NCBI GenBank assembly: GCA_000955795.1
Contig: JYOB01000002.1
Coordinates: 62,001-126,000, forward strand
Direction: 5' to 3'
Source: Burkholderiaceae bacterium 26
GTDB lineage: Bacteria; Pseudomonadota; Gammaproteobacteria; Burkholderiales; Burkholderiaceae
Length of the DNA: 64,000 nt
Shown here: positions 44,342-52,058 of the stretch, one piece after another
How positions within the stretch are numbered: position 1 is the first letter of the stretch
How the letters are laid out: every line of letters begins with the position of its first letter
Notes under the pieces: model-generated
What the model was told of the DNA's origin: nothing
Databases searched by the model: none
The model's input: only the letters and a program-made list of their open reading frames with translations
Made by a program: the position numbers and the translations under genes

Positions 44342-45573
44342 GCACGCGCTGTCGCCGATGCCGCCTCTGGTGACGCCACGCGCCGCACCGCAATCAGCGC
44401 CGCCAGTGCCGCAAGGTATACCGCGGCCATGGCGACAAAGCCTGCACGCCACCCAAACAGACCCGTCGACAACCCCGCCACGCCCAGGCCGATGAGCGCG
44501 CCGCCCTTGGCTGCGCTGCTGCACAACCCCAAGGCAAAACCTTGACGATCTTCCGGGCTGGTTTCTGCCACCAGGCTGTTGAGGACCGGCAGCAGCCCGC
44601 CCAGGCACAGACCCCACGCCAGGCGCGCAGCGATGAACGCGGCTTCCCCTTGCGCAAAGCCTTGCCAGAGCGCAGTAAGGCCGCAGACGGCGGTCAACGC
44701 ACAAACGCGCCCCAGCGTGACGTGCACGGGCAAGCCTGCAAAACGCTTGGCCCACCAGCGCGCAGACAACGCCAGTGTCGCGGCCGTAGCGCTGTAGGCC
44801 AGACCGGCCAGCATCACCGACCGATGCAGCGTCTCGGTGATATACGGCGCGAGGAAGCTTTGCGGCATGACGCGCGCGGCCTGCACTGCCACCATGCCAA
44901 GCAGCAGGCCGATCACCAAACCGCCCAGCGGAGCGCGACGTGCCTGGCGAGCATCGGCGTTCGGCTCGGTCTCGGATCTCGGAGCGCGCTTGATCGCGGG
45001 TAGGCAGAACATCGCCAGCGGAATGCACGCCAGGATGACCACCGCGCCCGCCGTGTTGGCCATGCGAAAGCCCATCCACCCCACGAGCCACGCACCGACC
45101 GGTGGCGCCATGAAGCTGCCGCACGCCGTGACGGTCTGCAGATCGGCGAAGACGCGCCGGCGCATGTCGGCGGGCGCCACGCGCATGGCGTAGATTTGCG
45201 CGGCTGCAAGGAAGCCCGCCAGCCCGCCTTGCACCGTGCGCGCCAGCAGTACGCTTGCTGCTGAGTCTGCATAGACCGACCACAGCTGTGATGCCGCCAG
45301 CGCGACCAGCGCCCGCAGGATCATCGGCTTGGGCCCGACGCGGTCGGCCAAGCGGCCCCACCATGGCGCGGTGACGAGCGTGGCGGCCATCGGCGCAAAG
45401 TACGCTGCGCTAGCCACCCACGCGAATGGCACGTGCGGCACCGGCGACAGCTCACGCAGGAACAGCGGCCAGAACGGCCCCGTCATTTCCATCGCGCCCA
45501 TTGAAAGGGCCTGGATGACGAGGAGCCACCGGATGGCCGCCCGCCACGCGTCCACAGTCGTTGCCGGGTTCAT
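44329..45573 (-). CDS. MFS exporter of the siderophore unit
   Basis: A 414-aa major facilitator with about 12 helices. The motif WWGRLADRVGPKPMIL (about 70-85) is the MFS loop 2-3 signature, and GGLAGFLAAAQIYAMRVAP follows. Its start overlaps the end of the NIS synthetase gene by four bases (ATGA), so the pair is translationally coupled. By that context it most likely exports the siderophore, like LbtB next to LbtA in Legionella or FslB next to FslA in Francisella. Confidence 0.86.
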   Translation of the reverse strand: MNPATTVDAWRAAIRWLLVIQALSMGAMEMTGPFWPLFLRELSPVPHVPFAWVASAAYFAPMAATLVTAPWWGRLADRVGPKPMILRALVALAASQLWSVYADSAASVLLARTVQGGLAGFLAAAQIYAMRVAPADMRRRVFADLQTVTACGSFMAPPVGAWLVGWMGFRMANTAGAVVILACIPLAMFCLPAIKRAPRSETEPNADARQARRAPLGGLVIGLLLGMVAVQAARVMPQSFLAPYITETLHRSVMLAGLAYSATAATLALSARWWAKRFAGLPVHVTLGRVCALTAVCGLTALWQGFAQGEAAFIAARLAWGLCLGGLLPVLNSLVAETSPEDRQGFALGLCSSAAKGGALIGLGVAGLSTGLFGWRAGFVAMAAVYLAALAALIAVRRVASPEAASATARAQRA

Positions 45574-47537
45574 GCGCGAGCTGCTGCGGCCAGCGGATTG
45601 GGCAGCGCGGCATGCATGTCGTCAGACTGGTCGCGCAGACGCATGCGGACGAACGTCTTGAACGTCCATGGCGCTTCGAGCAGCGCGTGGCGCTCGCGCA
45701 TCCAGGTGTCGGCATCCAGCGCTGGGCGGTTGGCTTCGAACACGGCGTGCATGGCGTCATGCCACTGGCGTAGCCCGACGACGCTGCCGTGCTCGGGAAA
45801 CAGCGCCAGCGCCAGTTCACCGATATGGCACAGCAGGAAGGCGTGGATCAGCTTCTTGCGCGGGATGTCCCGATCGGGATACGTGGTGTGGCCGGCACGG
45901 AACGGCTCGATCGAGAAGCCCTGTGCCTGCAGCGTCGGCAGCGCGATCTTCACGTCGCCAAAGTCGCGCACAACCAGCCGCACCGGCATGCCGGCCGCGT
46001 CGATGACGACGAAGGTGTTCTGCTGATGCGCCTCCAACGCAATGCCGTAACGCAGATACAGGCCGACGATGGCCAGAATGGCGACGCGCAGGTAAGCCTC
46101 GAAGAAACGCGCGGCCCGCTCGGCACGCGTGCCGTCGGCTTGGCGCGCCAGCACGGTGTCGAGCAGCAGGGGCGCCGCTGCCTGCGTCATGTCGGCGGTG
46201 AAGTCCGGCGTGAAGAGGGCACCGACCGGCAGCAGCCGCGCGTTGCCGGCAATGCGCGTGGTGGGGTTGTCGCGCACGATCATCGACAGATGCCGGGCGC
46301 GATCGTCATCCGTGCCAGCCACGTGTATACCGTGGCGTTCGGGCACGATCGACAGGACGCTCGCCAAGCCTGCATCGATCGCGAGAATGCGTTCCAGCAG
46401 GGCGCTCACGCGCGGCCCCATCACTGCCGATTTTGGCGATACGGTGCGCTCAACGCTGGTCAGCCGCATGCTGACCGGCAGCTTGAGCATCGGGCCGCCC
46501 GGCGCGTCGGTCGCGGCCACGGTACGGAATGACATTGTCGGGCGGGCGGCAATGCTGATGTCCGGCAGGTTGATCAATTCGCCGGCGGCGAATTCAGCGG
46601 CGAAGGTCTCGCCGAGCGTCGTGTCGCGCTGCCAAGGGTGAACGGGCAGCGGCAGCCACGCTTCGGGCGCAAGCTGGCGTGCCAGCAAGGCTTTGCGAAA
46701 CGCCGCCATGGCTTCGGGGAAGGTCGCTGCGAACCAGTTGGCGTACGGCTGCACACCGTCCATCGTGGTGACCTGCAGGCGATGCGCCGCGACGGCCACC
46801 ACGCCGATGGGCACCTGAGCCTCGAACTCTGGTGAGAGCGCGATGACCTGTTCAGGCGCGAGCCCCAACCGTGTCTTGTAGGCTGGATGCCACGGATGCC
46901 CGCCGGTGCCCCACTGCTCGGTACGCGCCAGGGCGTGCGGCGTGCCATCGCCGCAGAGCAGGGCCAGCGCGTCCTGCGACGCCGCAACGCGATGCTCGGC
47001 GGCTAGACGCTCGCCCCAGCCCAGTCGATAGGCCTGGCACAGCGTGTCGTTGTCCTGGCTGTTGTCCAGTTCCGTCGCAAGCCGGGCGATGGCGGCCAGG
47101 CGGTGGGCGTCGGTGGCATCGCCAATGTCCAGCATGGGCGCGAGCCAGTGGAGCAGGGCGGATGGACGTTCAATGGGCGTCGGCGGGCGGTCGTGCGCCA
47201 GCACAGCGACGTCGCCCGTCAATGTCCAGCTGCCGAGCGCGCCCGGCCGCAAGCCGGTGAAGCGCAACAGCACGCGCTGCTGCCAGATCGGCAGCAACGT
47301 CACATCGGCGCGGGTATCGGCGATGAGTTGATCTGCATTGAGCAGCGCTTCACGAAACAGCGCCTGGAGCAGGCGCGACAGCACCCGCCGCCGTGCCAGT
47401 TGTTGTGCCGCTGACCAATGCTCGGCCTGCACGCCAACTTCGAGCAGCGCGGGAATGGATTCAAGACGGAAGTTGCCGGCCGCGGCGGCAGCGGATGCGG
47501 TTTGGGTCTTGGCGGCGGTATCGGATCGACGTTGCAC
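45570..47537 (-). CDS. NIS siderophore synthetase (IucA/IucC family), rhizoferrin/legiobactin type
   Basis: A 655-aa NRPS-independent siderophore synthetase that joins citrate or a similar acid to an amine. Typical motifs: HPWHPAYKTRLGLAPEQV, PVHPWQRDT, SFRTVAATDAPGGPMLKLPVSMRLT and EAHQQNTFVVID. The start is a GTG at 47535-47537 with GTAGGAG upstream; a frame open to 47663 adds no conserved sequence. One synthetase plus one MFS exporter is the layout of lbtAB and fslAB, which make rhizoferrin-type siderophores, and enantio-rhizoferrin has been reported from Ralstonia pickettii. The product assignment is therefore reasonable but unproven. Confidence 0.9.
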   Translation of the reverse strand: MQRRSDTAAKTQTASAAAAAGNFRLESIPALLEVGVQAEHWSAAQQLARRRVLSRLLQALFREALLNADQLIADTRADVTLLPIWQQRVLLRFTGLRPGALGSWTLTGDVAVLAHDRPPTPIERPSALLHWLAPMLDIGDATDAHRLAAIARLATELDNSQDNDTLCQAYRLGWGERLAAEHRVAASQDALALLCGDGTPHALARTEQWGTGGHPWHPAYKTRLGLAPEQVIALSPEFEAQVPIGVVAVAAHRLQVTTMDGVQPYANWFAATFPEAMAAFRKALLARQLAPEAWLPLPVHPWQRDTTLGETFAAEFAAGELINLPDISIAARPTMSFRTVAATDAPGGPMLKLPVSMRLTSVERTVSPKSAVMGPRVSALLERILAIDAGLASVLSIVPERHGIHVAGTDDDRARHLSMIVRDNPTTRIAGNARLLPVGALFTPDFTADMTQAAAPLLLDTVLARQADGTRAERAARFFEAYLRVAILAIVGLYLRYGIALEAHQQNTFVVIDAAGMPVRLVVRDFGDVKIALPTLQAQGFSIEPFRAGHTTYPDRDIPRKKLIHAFLLCHIGELALALFPEHGSVVGLRQWHDAMHAVFEANRPALDADTWMRERHALLEAPWTFKTFVRMRLRDQSDDMHAALPNPLAAAARA

Positions 47538-47749
47538 GAGGGCTCCTACGGGACATGAGCGTGTGCAGGCGAGCGGGGCTCGGCCCTGCAACACAGGGGG
47601 TCCAGATGTAGGGGCCGCTTCAGAGACAGGCGGGAATGCAACGCCCTCCCTGAGGGGCTGCAAGGGAGGCTCGTTCTTCTAGGTATGTGCGCCACGCAAA
47701 CAGCCTGGTCGGCTGCGCGGTGGCGCCATTTGGTGCGCTGCAGTGTAGA

Positions 47750-47764
47750 TGAGAATGATTCGCA
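47750..47764. promoter_or_regulatory. Fur box of the siderophore operon
   Basis: TGAGAATGATTCGCA matches 12 of 14 defined positions of the 7-1-7 Fur consensus TGATAATNATTATCA. It is about 210 bases upstream of the NIS synthetase GTG and in the gap shared with the phospholipase C gene, so iron repression of the siderophore unit is expected. Confidence 0.78.
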
Positions 47765-47859
47765 CTTGCAACACTATTCCATCAATGTGCGAGATCGGGT
47801 GACGGAGCCGACGCGTGCCGTCTTCACGTAACCGACATGAATCCTTTCTACCTTAGCGC

Positions 47860-48138
47860 GTGGTGAGTAGACGGCGCGCGCAGCACAGTCGGACTCGCCG
47901 ATGTCATCTGGAGGTCATCTGTGTCTGCCAACCGAAATGCCAGCGCTTCACGCCGCGTGCCTGCGTTTGTGGCGGTGCTGCCGCGCTGTTCGCGCTCGTG
48001 TTGAACGGTTGCGATGCTTCTGACCCACATGTGCCTGCCGTGGTGCGCGCGCCGGCTTCCGCGCCGCCCGCCTCGCCGCCGCACGCGGTTGCCTCGCAAA
48101 ACGGCTTGGCACCGCCTGTGATTCATACCGTCGACTGA
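47860..48138 (+). CDS. Possible small lipoprotein
   Basis: An uncertain 92-codon frame with GTG start. After a basic, cysteine-containing N-terminus it has a short hydrophobic stretch ending ALFALVLNGC, which would be a lipobox, then an Ala/Pro-rich tail ending HTVD. If real, a start closer to the hydrophobic stretch is needed, but no ATG is available there. No ribosome site is seen. It may be an exported small lipoprotein, or chance. Confidence 0.3.
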   Translation: MVSRRRAQHSRTRRCHLEVICVCQPKCQRFTPRACVCGGAAALFALVLNGCDASDPHVPAVVRAPASAPPASPPHAVASQNGLAPPVIHTVD

Positions 48139-48219
48139 CTTTGTTCGTTGCGTTCAGTCAGTCGCTGCCCCGTGTTGTTCCCCCCCACCCCCCAAATACA
48201 CAGACATCAGGACGAGAAC

Positions 48220-50322
48220 ATGACCTCCAACAGTCGCCGTGGTTTTCTCCGTTCCGCCGCCCAGTTGGCTGCCGCATCCGCAGCCATGGGCGCGGTGCCC
48301 GAAGGCATTCGCAAGGCGCTGGCGATTCCCGCTCATAACGCGCACCGCAATATCGAAGACGTGCAGCACATCGTGATCCTCATGCAGGAAAACCGCTCGT
48401 TCGACCATTACTTCGGCACGCTCAAGGGCGTGCGTGGGTACGGCGATACGCGCACCGTCACGCTGCCGACGGGCAAGAGCGTGTGGCACCAGCCGCTGGC
48501 CGGAGGCGTGGGCGAAGTGCTGCCGTTCCGCCCGAGCGCGCCGGATCTGGGCTTGCAGTTCCTGCAAGACCTGCCGCACGGCTGGAACGACACGCACCTT
48601 GCCGTCAACGGCGGGCGTTACGACGGCTGGGTCCCGCACAAGGGCACCACGACGATGGCGTACCTGACGCGCCAGGACATTCCGTTCCACTACGCGCTGG
48701 CCGACGCCTTCACCATCTGCGACGCCTATCACTGCGCCACGCCCACGTCGACCGATCCGAACCGTTACTACATGTGGACGGGCTACGTCGGCAACGACAA
48801 CGTCGGCGGCGGTCCCGTGATCGACAACGCAGAAGCCGGCTACGGCTGGTCGACGTATCCGGAAGTGCTGGAGGCTGCCGGCATCTCGTGGAAGATCTAT
48901 CAGGACATCGGCACCGGGCTGGACGCCGCCGGCTCCTGGGGCTGGACGAGCGACGCCTACATCGGTAACTACGGCGACAACTCGCTGCTGTACTTCAAGC
49001 AATACCAGGACGCGCAGCCGGGCAACCCGCTGTACGACAAGGCGCGCACCGGCACCAACGCCTCGGCGGGCGACGGCTACTTCGACATCCTCAAGCGTGA
49101 TGTGCAGAACGGCACGTTGCCGCAGGTGTCATGGATTGCCGCGCCCGAGGCTTTCTCGGAGCACCCGAACTGGCCAGCCAACTACGGCGCCTGGTATATC
49201 GATCAGGTCTTGCAGGTCCTCACCTCCAACCCCGAGGTGTGGAGCAAGACCGCGGTGTTCATCACCTACGACGAGAACGACGGTTTCTTCGATCACCTCG
49301 TCCCGCCGTTTGCATCGTCGGGCAGCAATGGGCTGTCGACAGTCGACACCACGGGCGAATACTTCCCGGGCAACAGTACATACGCAGCCGGCAGCTACGG
49401 CCTGGGCCAGCGCGTGCCGATGCTTGTGGTATCGCCGTGGTCAAAGGGCGGCTACGTGTGCTCGGAAACGTTCGACCACACGTCGATCATCCGTTTCATC
49501 GAGCAACGCTTCAAGCGCACGCACCGCGTGAAGTCGCCGAACATCTCGAAGTGGCGTCGCGCCGTGTGCGGTGATCTGACATCCGCGTTCAACTTCGCCA
49601 CGCCCAACGAGGTGGTGCCTGCATTGCCGAGCACCGCCGCCTACGTGCCGAAGGACAAGCTGCGCCACGCCAGCTACGTGCCGCTGCCGCCGCTGGTGCA
49701 GGCCGTACCGAAGCAGGAAGCCGGTGTGCGCCCGTCGCGCGCCCTGCCGTACGAACTGTTCGTGCGCGGCCGCCAGGATGAAGCCGCCGGCAAGTTCCAA
49801 CTGGAATTCGTGAACACCGGCGACGTGGGTGCAGCTTTCCTCGTCTACACCGCCGGCAGCTCCGACGCGCCGCGCACCTACACGGTAGAAGGGGGCAAGC
49901 GCTTGTCGGACAAGCTGGCCGTGAGCGCGGGCGGCGCCTACGACTTCACGGTGCACGGCCCGAACGGCTTCCTGCGCCGCTTTGCCGGCAAGCTCGCGCT
50001 GTCGGGCCTGCTGCGTCCGCATGGCCATGCGTTGGAAGTGAAGGAAGGCTATGACGTGGCCAACGGCAACCTGCAACTGCGCCTCATCAACCACGGCCGT
50101 GCGCCCACCGTCTTCACAATCAAAAGCGCTTACACGGGCGAGAGCGTGCAGCGCGAAGTGCGCGGCGGTGACGATGCGTCGGTGTACCTGGACCTGCGCA
50201 GCCAGCACGCCTGGTACGACTTGACCGTCACGGCCAGCACCGATGCCGGCTTCGAGCGTCGCCTTGCCGGTCACGTTGAGACAGGCCGCGTCAGCGCGTC
50301 TGATCCGGCGCTGAGCGCATAA
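48220..50322 (+). CDS. Tat-exported phosphocholine-preferring phospholipase C
   Basis: A 700-aa secreted phospholipase of the PLC/acid phosphatase (PlcH/PlcN) family that cleaves phosphatidylcholine to diacylglycerol and phosphocholine. Tat signal SRRGFLRSAA (residues 4-13) directs folded export. Catalytic region: HIVILMQENRSFDHYFGTLKG near the N-terminus, CDAYHCATPTSTDPNR, and FITYDENDGFFDHLVPP. Two C-terminal DUF756-type beta domains (about 520-610 and 615-690) follow, as in Pseudomonas PlcN/H. ATG at 48220 with AGGACGAG upstream. It is near betA/betB, which would use the choline it yields after dephosphorylation. Confidence 0.94.
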   Translation: MTSNSRRGFLRSAAQLAAASAAMGAVPEGIRKALAIPAHNAHRNIEDVQHIVILMQENRSFDHYFGTLKGVRGYGDTRTVTLPTGKSVWHQPLAGGVGEVLPFRPSAPDLGLQFLQDLPHGWNDTHLAVNGGRYDGWVPHKGTTTMAYLTRQDIPFHYALADAFTICDAYHCATPTSTDPNRYYMWTGYVGNDNVGGGPVIDNAEAGYGWSTYPEVLEAAGISWKIYQDIGTGLDAAGSWGWTSDAYIGNYGDNSLLYFKQYQDAQPGNPLYDKARTGTNASAGDGYFDILKRDVQNGTLPQVSWIAAPEAFSEHPNWPANYGAWYIDQVLQVLTSNPEVWSKTAVFITYDENDGFFDHLVPPFASSGSNGLSTVDTTGEYFPGNSTYAAGSYGLGQRVPMLVVSPWSKGGYVCSETFDHTSIIRFIEQRFKRTHRVKSPNISKWRRAVCGDLTSAFNFATPNEVVPALPSTAAYVPKDKLRHASYVPLPPLVQAVPKQEAGVRPSRALPYELFVRGRQDEAAGKFQLEFVNTGDVGAAFLVYTAGSSDAPRTYTVEGGKRLSDKLAVSAGGAYDFTVHGPNGFLRRFAGKLALSGLLRPHGHALEVKEGYDVANGNLQLRLINHGRAPTVFTIKSAYTGESVQREVRGGDDASVYLDLRSQHAWYDLTVTASTDAGFERRLAGHVETGRVSASDPALSA

Positions 50323-50340
50323 GCGGTACCCACGCAAAAA

Positions 50341-50379
50341 CGGCCCGCCGGCGTGGTCTGCCGGCGGGCCGCTTTTTTT
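50341..50379 (+). terminator. Strong terminator after phospholipase C
   Basis: CGGCCCGCCGGC (50341-50352) pairs with GCCGGCGGGCCG (50360-50371), seven-base loop, then CTTTTTTT. The preceding A-run could also serve the minus-strand small gene. Confidence 0.93.
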
Positions 50380-50393
50380 CCGACGCTTCTGCG

Positions 50394-50504
50394 TCAGAGC
50401 TGCTTCGTGTACGTGCGTGCTTGATACAGCGCCAGCGCGCTCAGCCCGACGATCACCACGATCGCCAGCACATCGGCAAACGGATAGCCCCAATATTGCG
50501 TCAT
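50394..50504 (-). CDS. 36-aa membrane protein, last gene of the permease cassette
   Basis: A very short gene of 36 codons, MTQYWGYPFADVLAIVVIVG at the start, a single transmembrane helix (about 10-27) and a polar tail ending TYTKQL. AAGGAG lies upstream of its ATG (50502-50504), and that ATG overlaps the stop of the preceding gene as ATGA, a strong sign of translation. I do not recognise a family. It may be a small subunit or regulator of the permease encoded by the same operon. Confidence 0.75.
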   Translation of the reverse strand: MTQYWGYPFADVLAIVVIVGLSALALYQARTYTKQL

Positions 50505-50803
50505 TGCGTTGTCTCCTTCGGTTCGATGTCGAGCAGGCCGGTATCGGCCATGCGTTGACGGCCAAACTCGGTGATGGCGTAGCGGAAGTGCACCTTGCCG
50601 GTGGCTTCGTCCAGCGTGTCTTCAGCCGTTTGCACCAGGCCGCCGGAGTAGAGATCCGCGAGGATGGCGCGAATGCTGCCCGTCCAGTATTCGTCTTCGG
50701 GTTTGCTGTATTCAATGCAGGTGCGATGGGCGATTTCGCTGTCCCACAGCGTGTCGTTGCTCGCGAGCAGTTGCAGAATGTAGCCCTTCATGTGCAGCTT
50801 CAT
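50501..50803 (-). CDS. 100-aa winged-helix-like protein of the permease cassette
   Basis: A 100-aa protein of no recognised family. Its pattern looks like a winged helix: KGYILQLLASNDTLWDSEIA (helix 1 and turn), a helix around HRTCIEYS, DEYWTGSIRAILADLYSGGL (possible recognition helix), then a wing-like AEDTLDEATGKVHFRYAITE. ATG at 50801-50803; a second ATG at residue 5 is possible. It overlaps the permease gene upstream by four bases and the 36-aa gene downstream by four, so the three are translated together. It could be a cassette-specific regulator; that is inference. Confidence 0.7.
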   Translation of the reverse strand: MKLHMKGYILQLLASNDTLWDSEIAHRTCIEYSKPEDEYWTGSIRAILADLYSGGLVQTAEDTLDEATGKVHFRYAITEFGRQRMADTGLLDIEPKETTQ

Positions 50804-51870
50804 GCGTGCGTCTCCGTGGTTGCAGGTGCCACGCCGCCGCGGATCACTTCCAGGTTTTCGGAGCTTTCCGACACCATCACGAAGCCGCCGAAGATCACCA
50901 GCGCCAGCCCAATCAGGAAGTACCACTCCGGAAACTGCAGCGTGAAGATGGCGGTGAAGAAGGTGGCGAACATCGCGTAGAACGCGCCCAGCGCCTGACC
51001 GCGCCCCACGCCGATCAGCGGGAATGACTTGTACCAGGCCACCGCGCAGAACGAGAAGGTGACGCCGCCCACGACCAGCCACAGCAGCGCCTTGCTGTGG
51101 ACAATACCCGAGGCAATCTCCGTAACCGGCACAGGCACATGCGCAAACAGCGCGATGGCCGGCAGGATGAAGACGACCCAATAGATGGCCTCGGCGGTGT
51201 AACGGATGGAGACCCCGCAGTCAGGGTCGGTCACGTCCATGGCGCGGCCCACGATCGCGCCTTCCAGGCCCCAGCCGATCGCCGCCATGGCGCCGCCCAG
51301 GTAGCCGATCCACTGATTGCCGCCGCTGTGCGATTCGGCCATCAGTGCCGGCGCGTAGATCGCCACGCCGCCCAGGATGATGATGGCGATGCCCACCGCC
51401 GCCCGCGCGCTGATGCGCTCGTTGTACCAAAGCTTGGCGACCGTCGCGCCCACCACCGGATATAGCAGCCCGGCCACTGCCGCGAACACGGCGCCGACAT
51501 AGCCCATCGCCAGATAGGAGCCGAAGTTGGCCATCAGTCCGCCGACGACTGCCGCAATGAAGTACCAGCGCGAGATCTTACGGAACTGGCCGATGGTGCG
51601 GAAGTAATCGCCCAGCTTGCCGAGGGAGCCGAGCCACACCCACTGGAAGAGCGTCACCATGACGCTATGGAACGCCGTGATGACGGCCGCGCAGACAAGG
51701 AAGACGCGCGGATCGGAAAGGTCCATCGTGGCAAACGGAGATTCATGCCAGACGGCCGTGCCCGGCACATACCAGGCGCCCCAGAGGATGGCCGCCCATA
51801 GCGCCCAGCGGTAGCCCCATTGCAGCGTGCGTCGATGATGTGCCGCGCGGGCGGCAGAGGAAGAGGCCAA
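50800..51870 (-). CDS. DMT-superfamily (EamA-like) permease
   Basis: A 356-aa membrane protein with about ten helices and the internal duplication expected of DMT transporters: ALWAAILWGAWYVPGTAVWH in the first half and SFCAVAWYKSFPLIGVGRGQ in the second, with VGAVFAAVAGLLYPVVGATVAKLWYNERI as the EamA repeat. The start is TTG at 51870 with AAGGAG upstream. Substrate unknown. It lies between phospholipase C and betBA and is coupled to two small genes, so choline, phosphocholine or betaine transport is worth testing, but nothing in the sequence defines the substrate. Confidence 0.8.
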   Translation of the reverse strand: MASSSAARAAHHRRTLQWGYRWALWAAILWGAWYVPGTAVWHESPFATMDLSDPRVFLVCAAVITAFHSVMVTLFQWVWLGSLGKLGDYFRTIGQFRKISRWYFIAAVVGGLMANFGSYLAMGYVGAVFAAVAGLLYPVVGATVAKLWYNERISARAAVGIAIIILGGVAIYAPALMAESHSGGNQWIGYLGGAMAAIGWGLEGAIVGRAMDVTDPDCGVSIRYTAEAIYWVVFILPAIALFAHVPVPVTEIASGIVHSKALLWLVVGGVTFSFCAVAWYKSFPLIGVGRGQALGAFYAMFATFFTAIFTLQFPEWYFLIGLALVIFGGFVMVSESSENLEVIRGGVAPATTETHA

Positions 51871-51936
51871 AACGATCTCCTTGTTCTGTAGGCGCCAGGT
51901 GCAGAGAAAACACGTGTGACGCCTTAGTTACTGGAG

Positions 51937-51950
51937 GTTAAGAAATTAAC
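51937..51950. promoter_or_regulatory. Inverted repeat upstream of the permease cassette
   Basis: GTTAA-GAAA-TTAAC, an AT-rich 14-bp inverted repeat about 70 bases upstream of the permease TTG, in a 190-base gap after the PAS regulator. Flanking TAGTTA and TAACTA are also inverted. It may be an operator for the PAS or winged-helix protein. Confidence 0.4.
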
Positions 51951-52058
51951 TATGAGTTCTTTGGAGTCTATGCCGGCCCTCCAGGCGTGCCGGAAAAAGT
52001 CGCAATGATTGACGGGATTGTCAGAAGTTGACGTCTGGGACGTCAGGCAAGACCCAGG

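Larger units (their letters stand above)
47538..48219. other. Regulatory gap between siderophore unit and phospholipase C
   Basis: About 680 bases. It contains the leader of the siderophore operon (about 210 bases from the Fur box to the GTG), the Fur box, and an uncertain small lipoprotein-like frame at 47860-48138. A run of C (CCCCCCACCCCCC, 48180-48192) precedes the phospholipase ribosome site. No terminator or other element was recognised. Confidence 0.6.
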
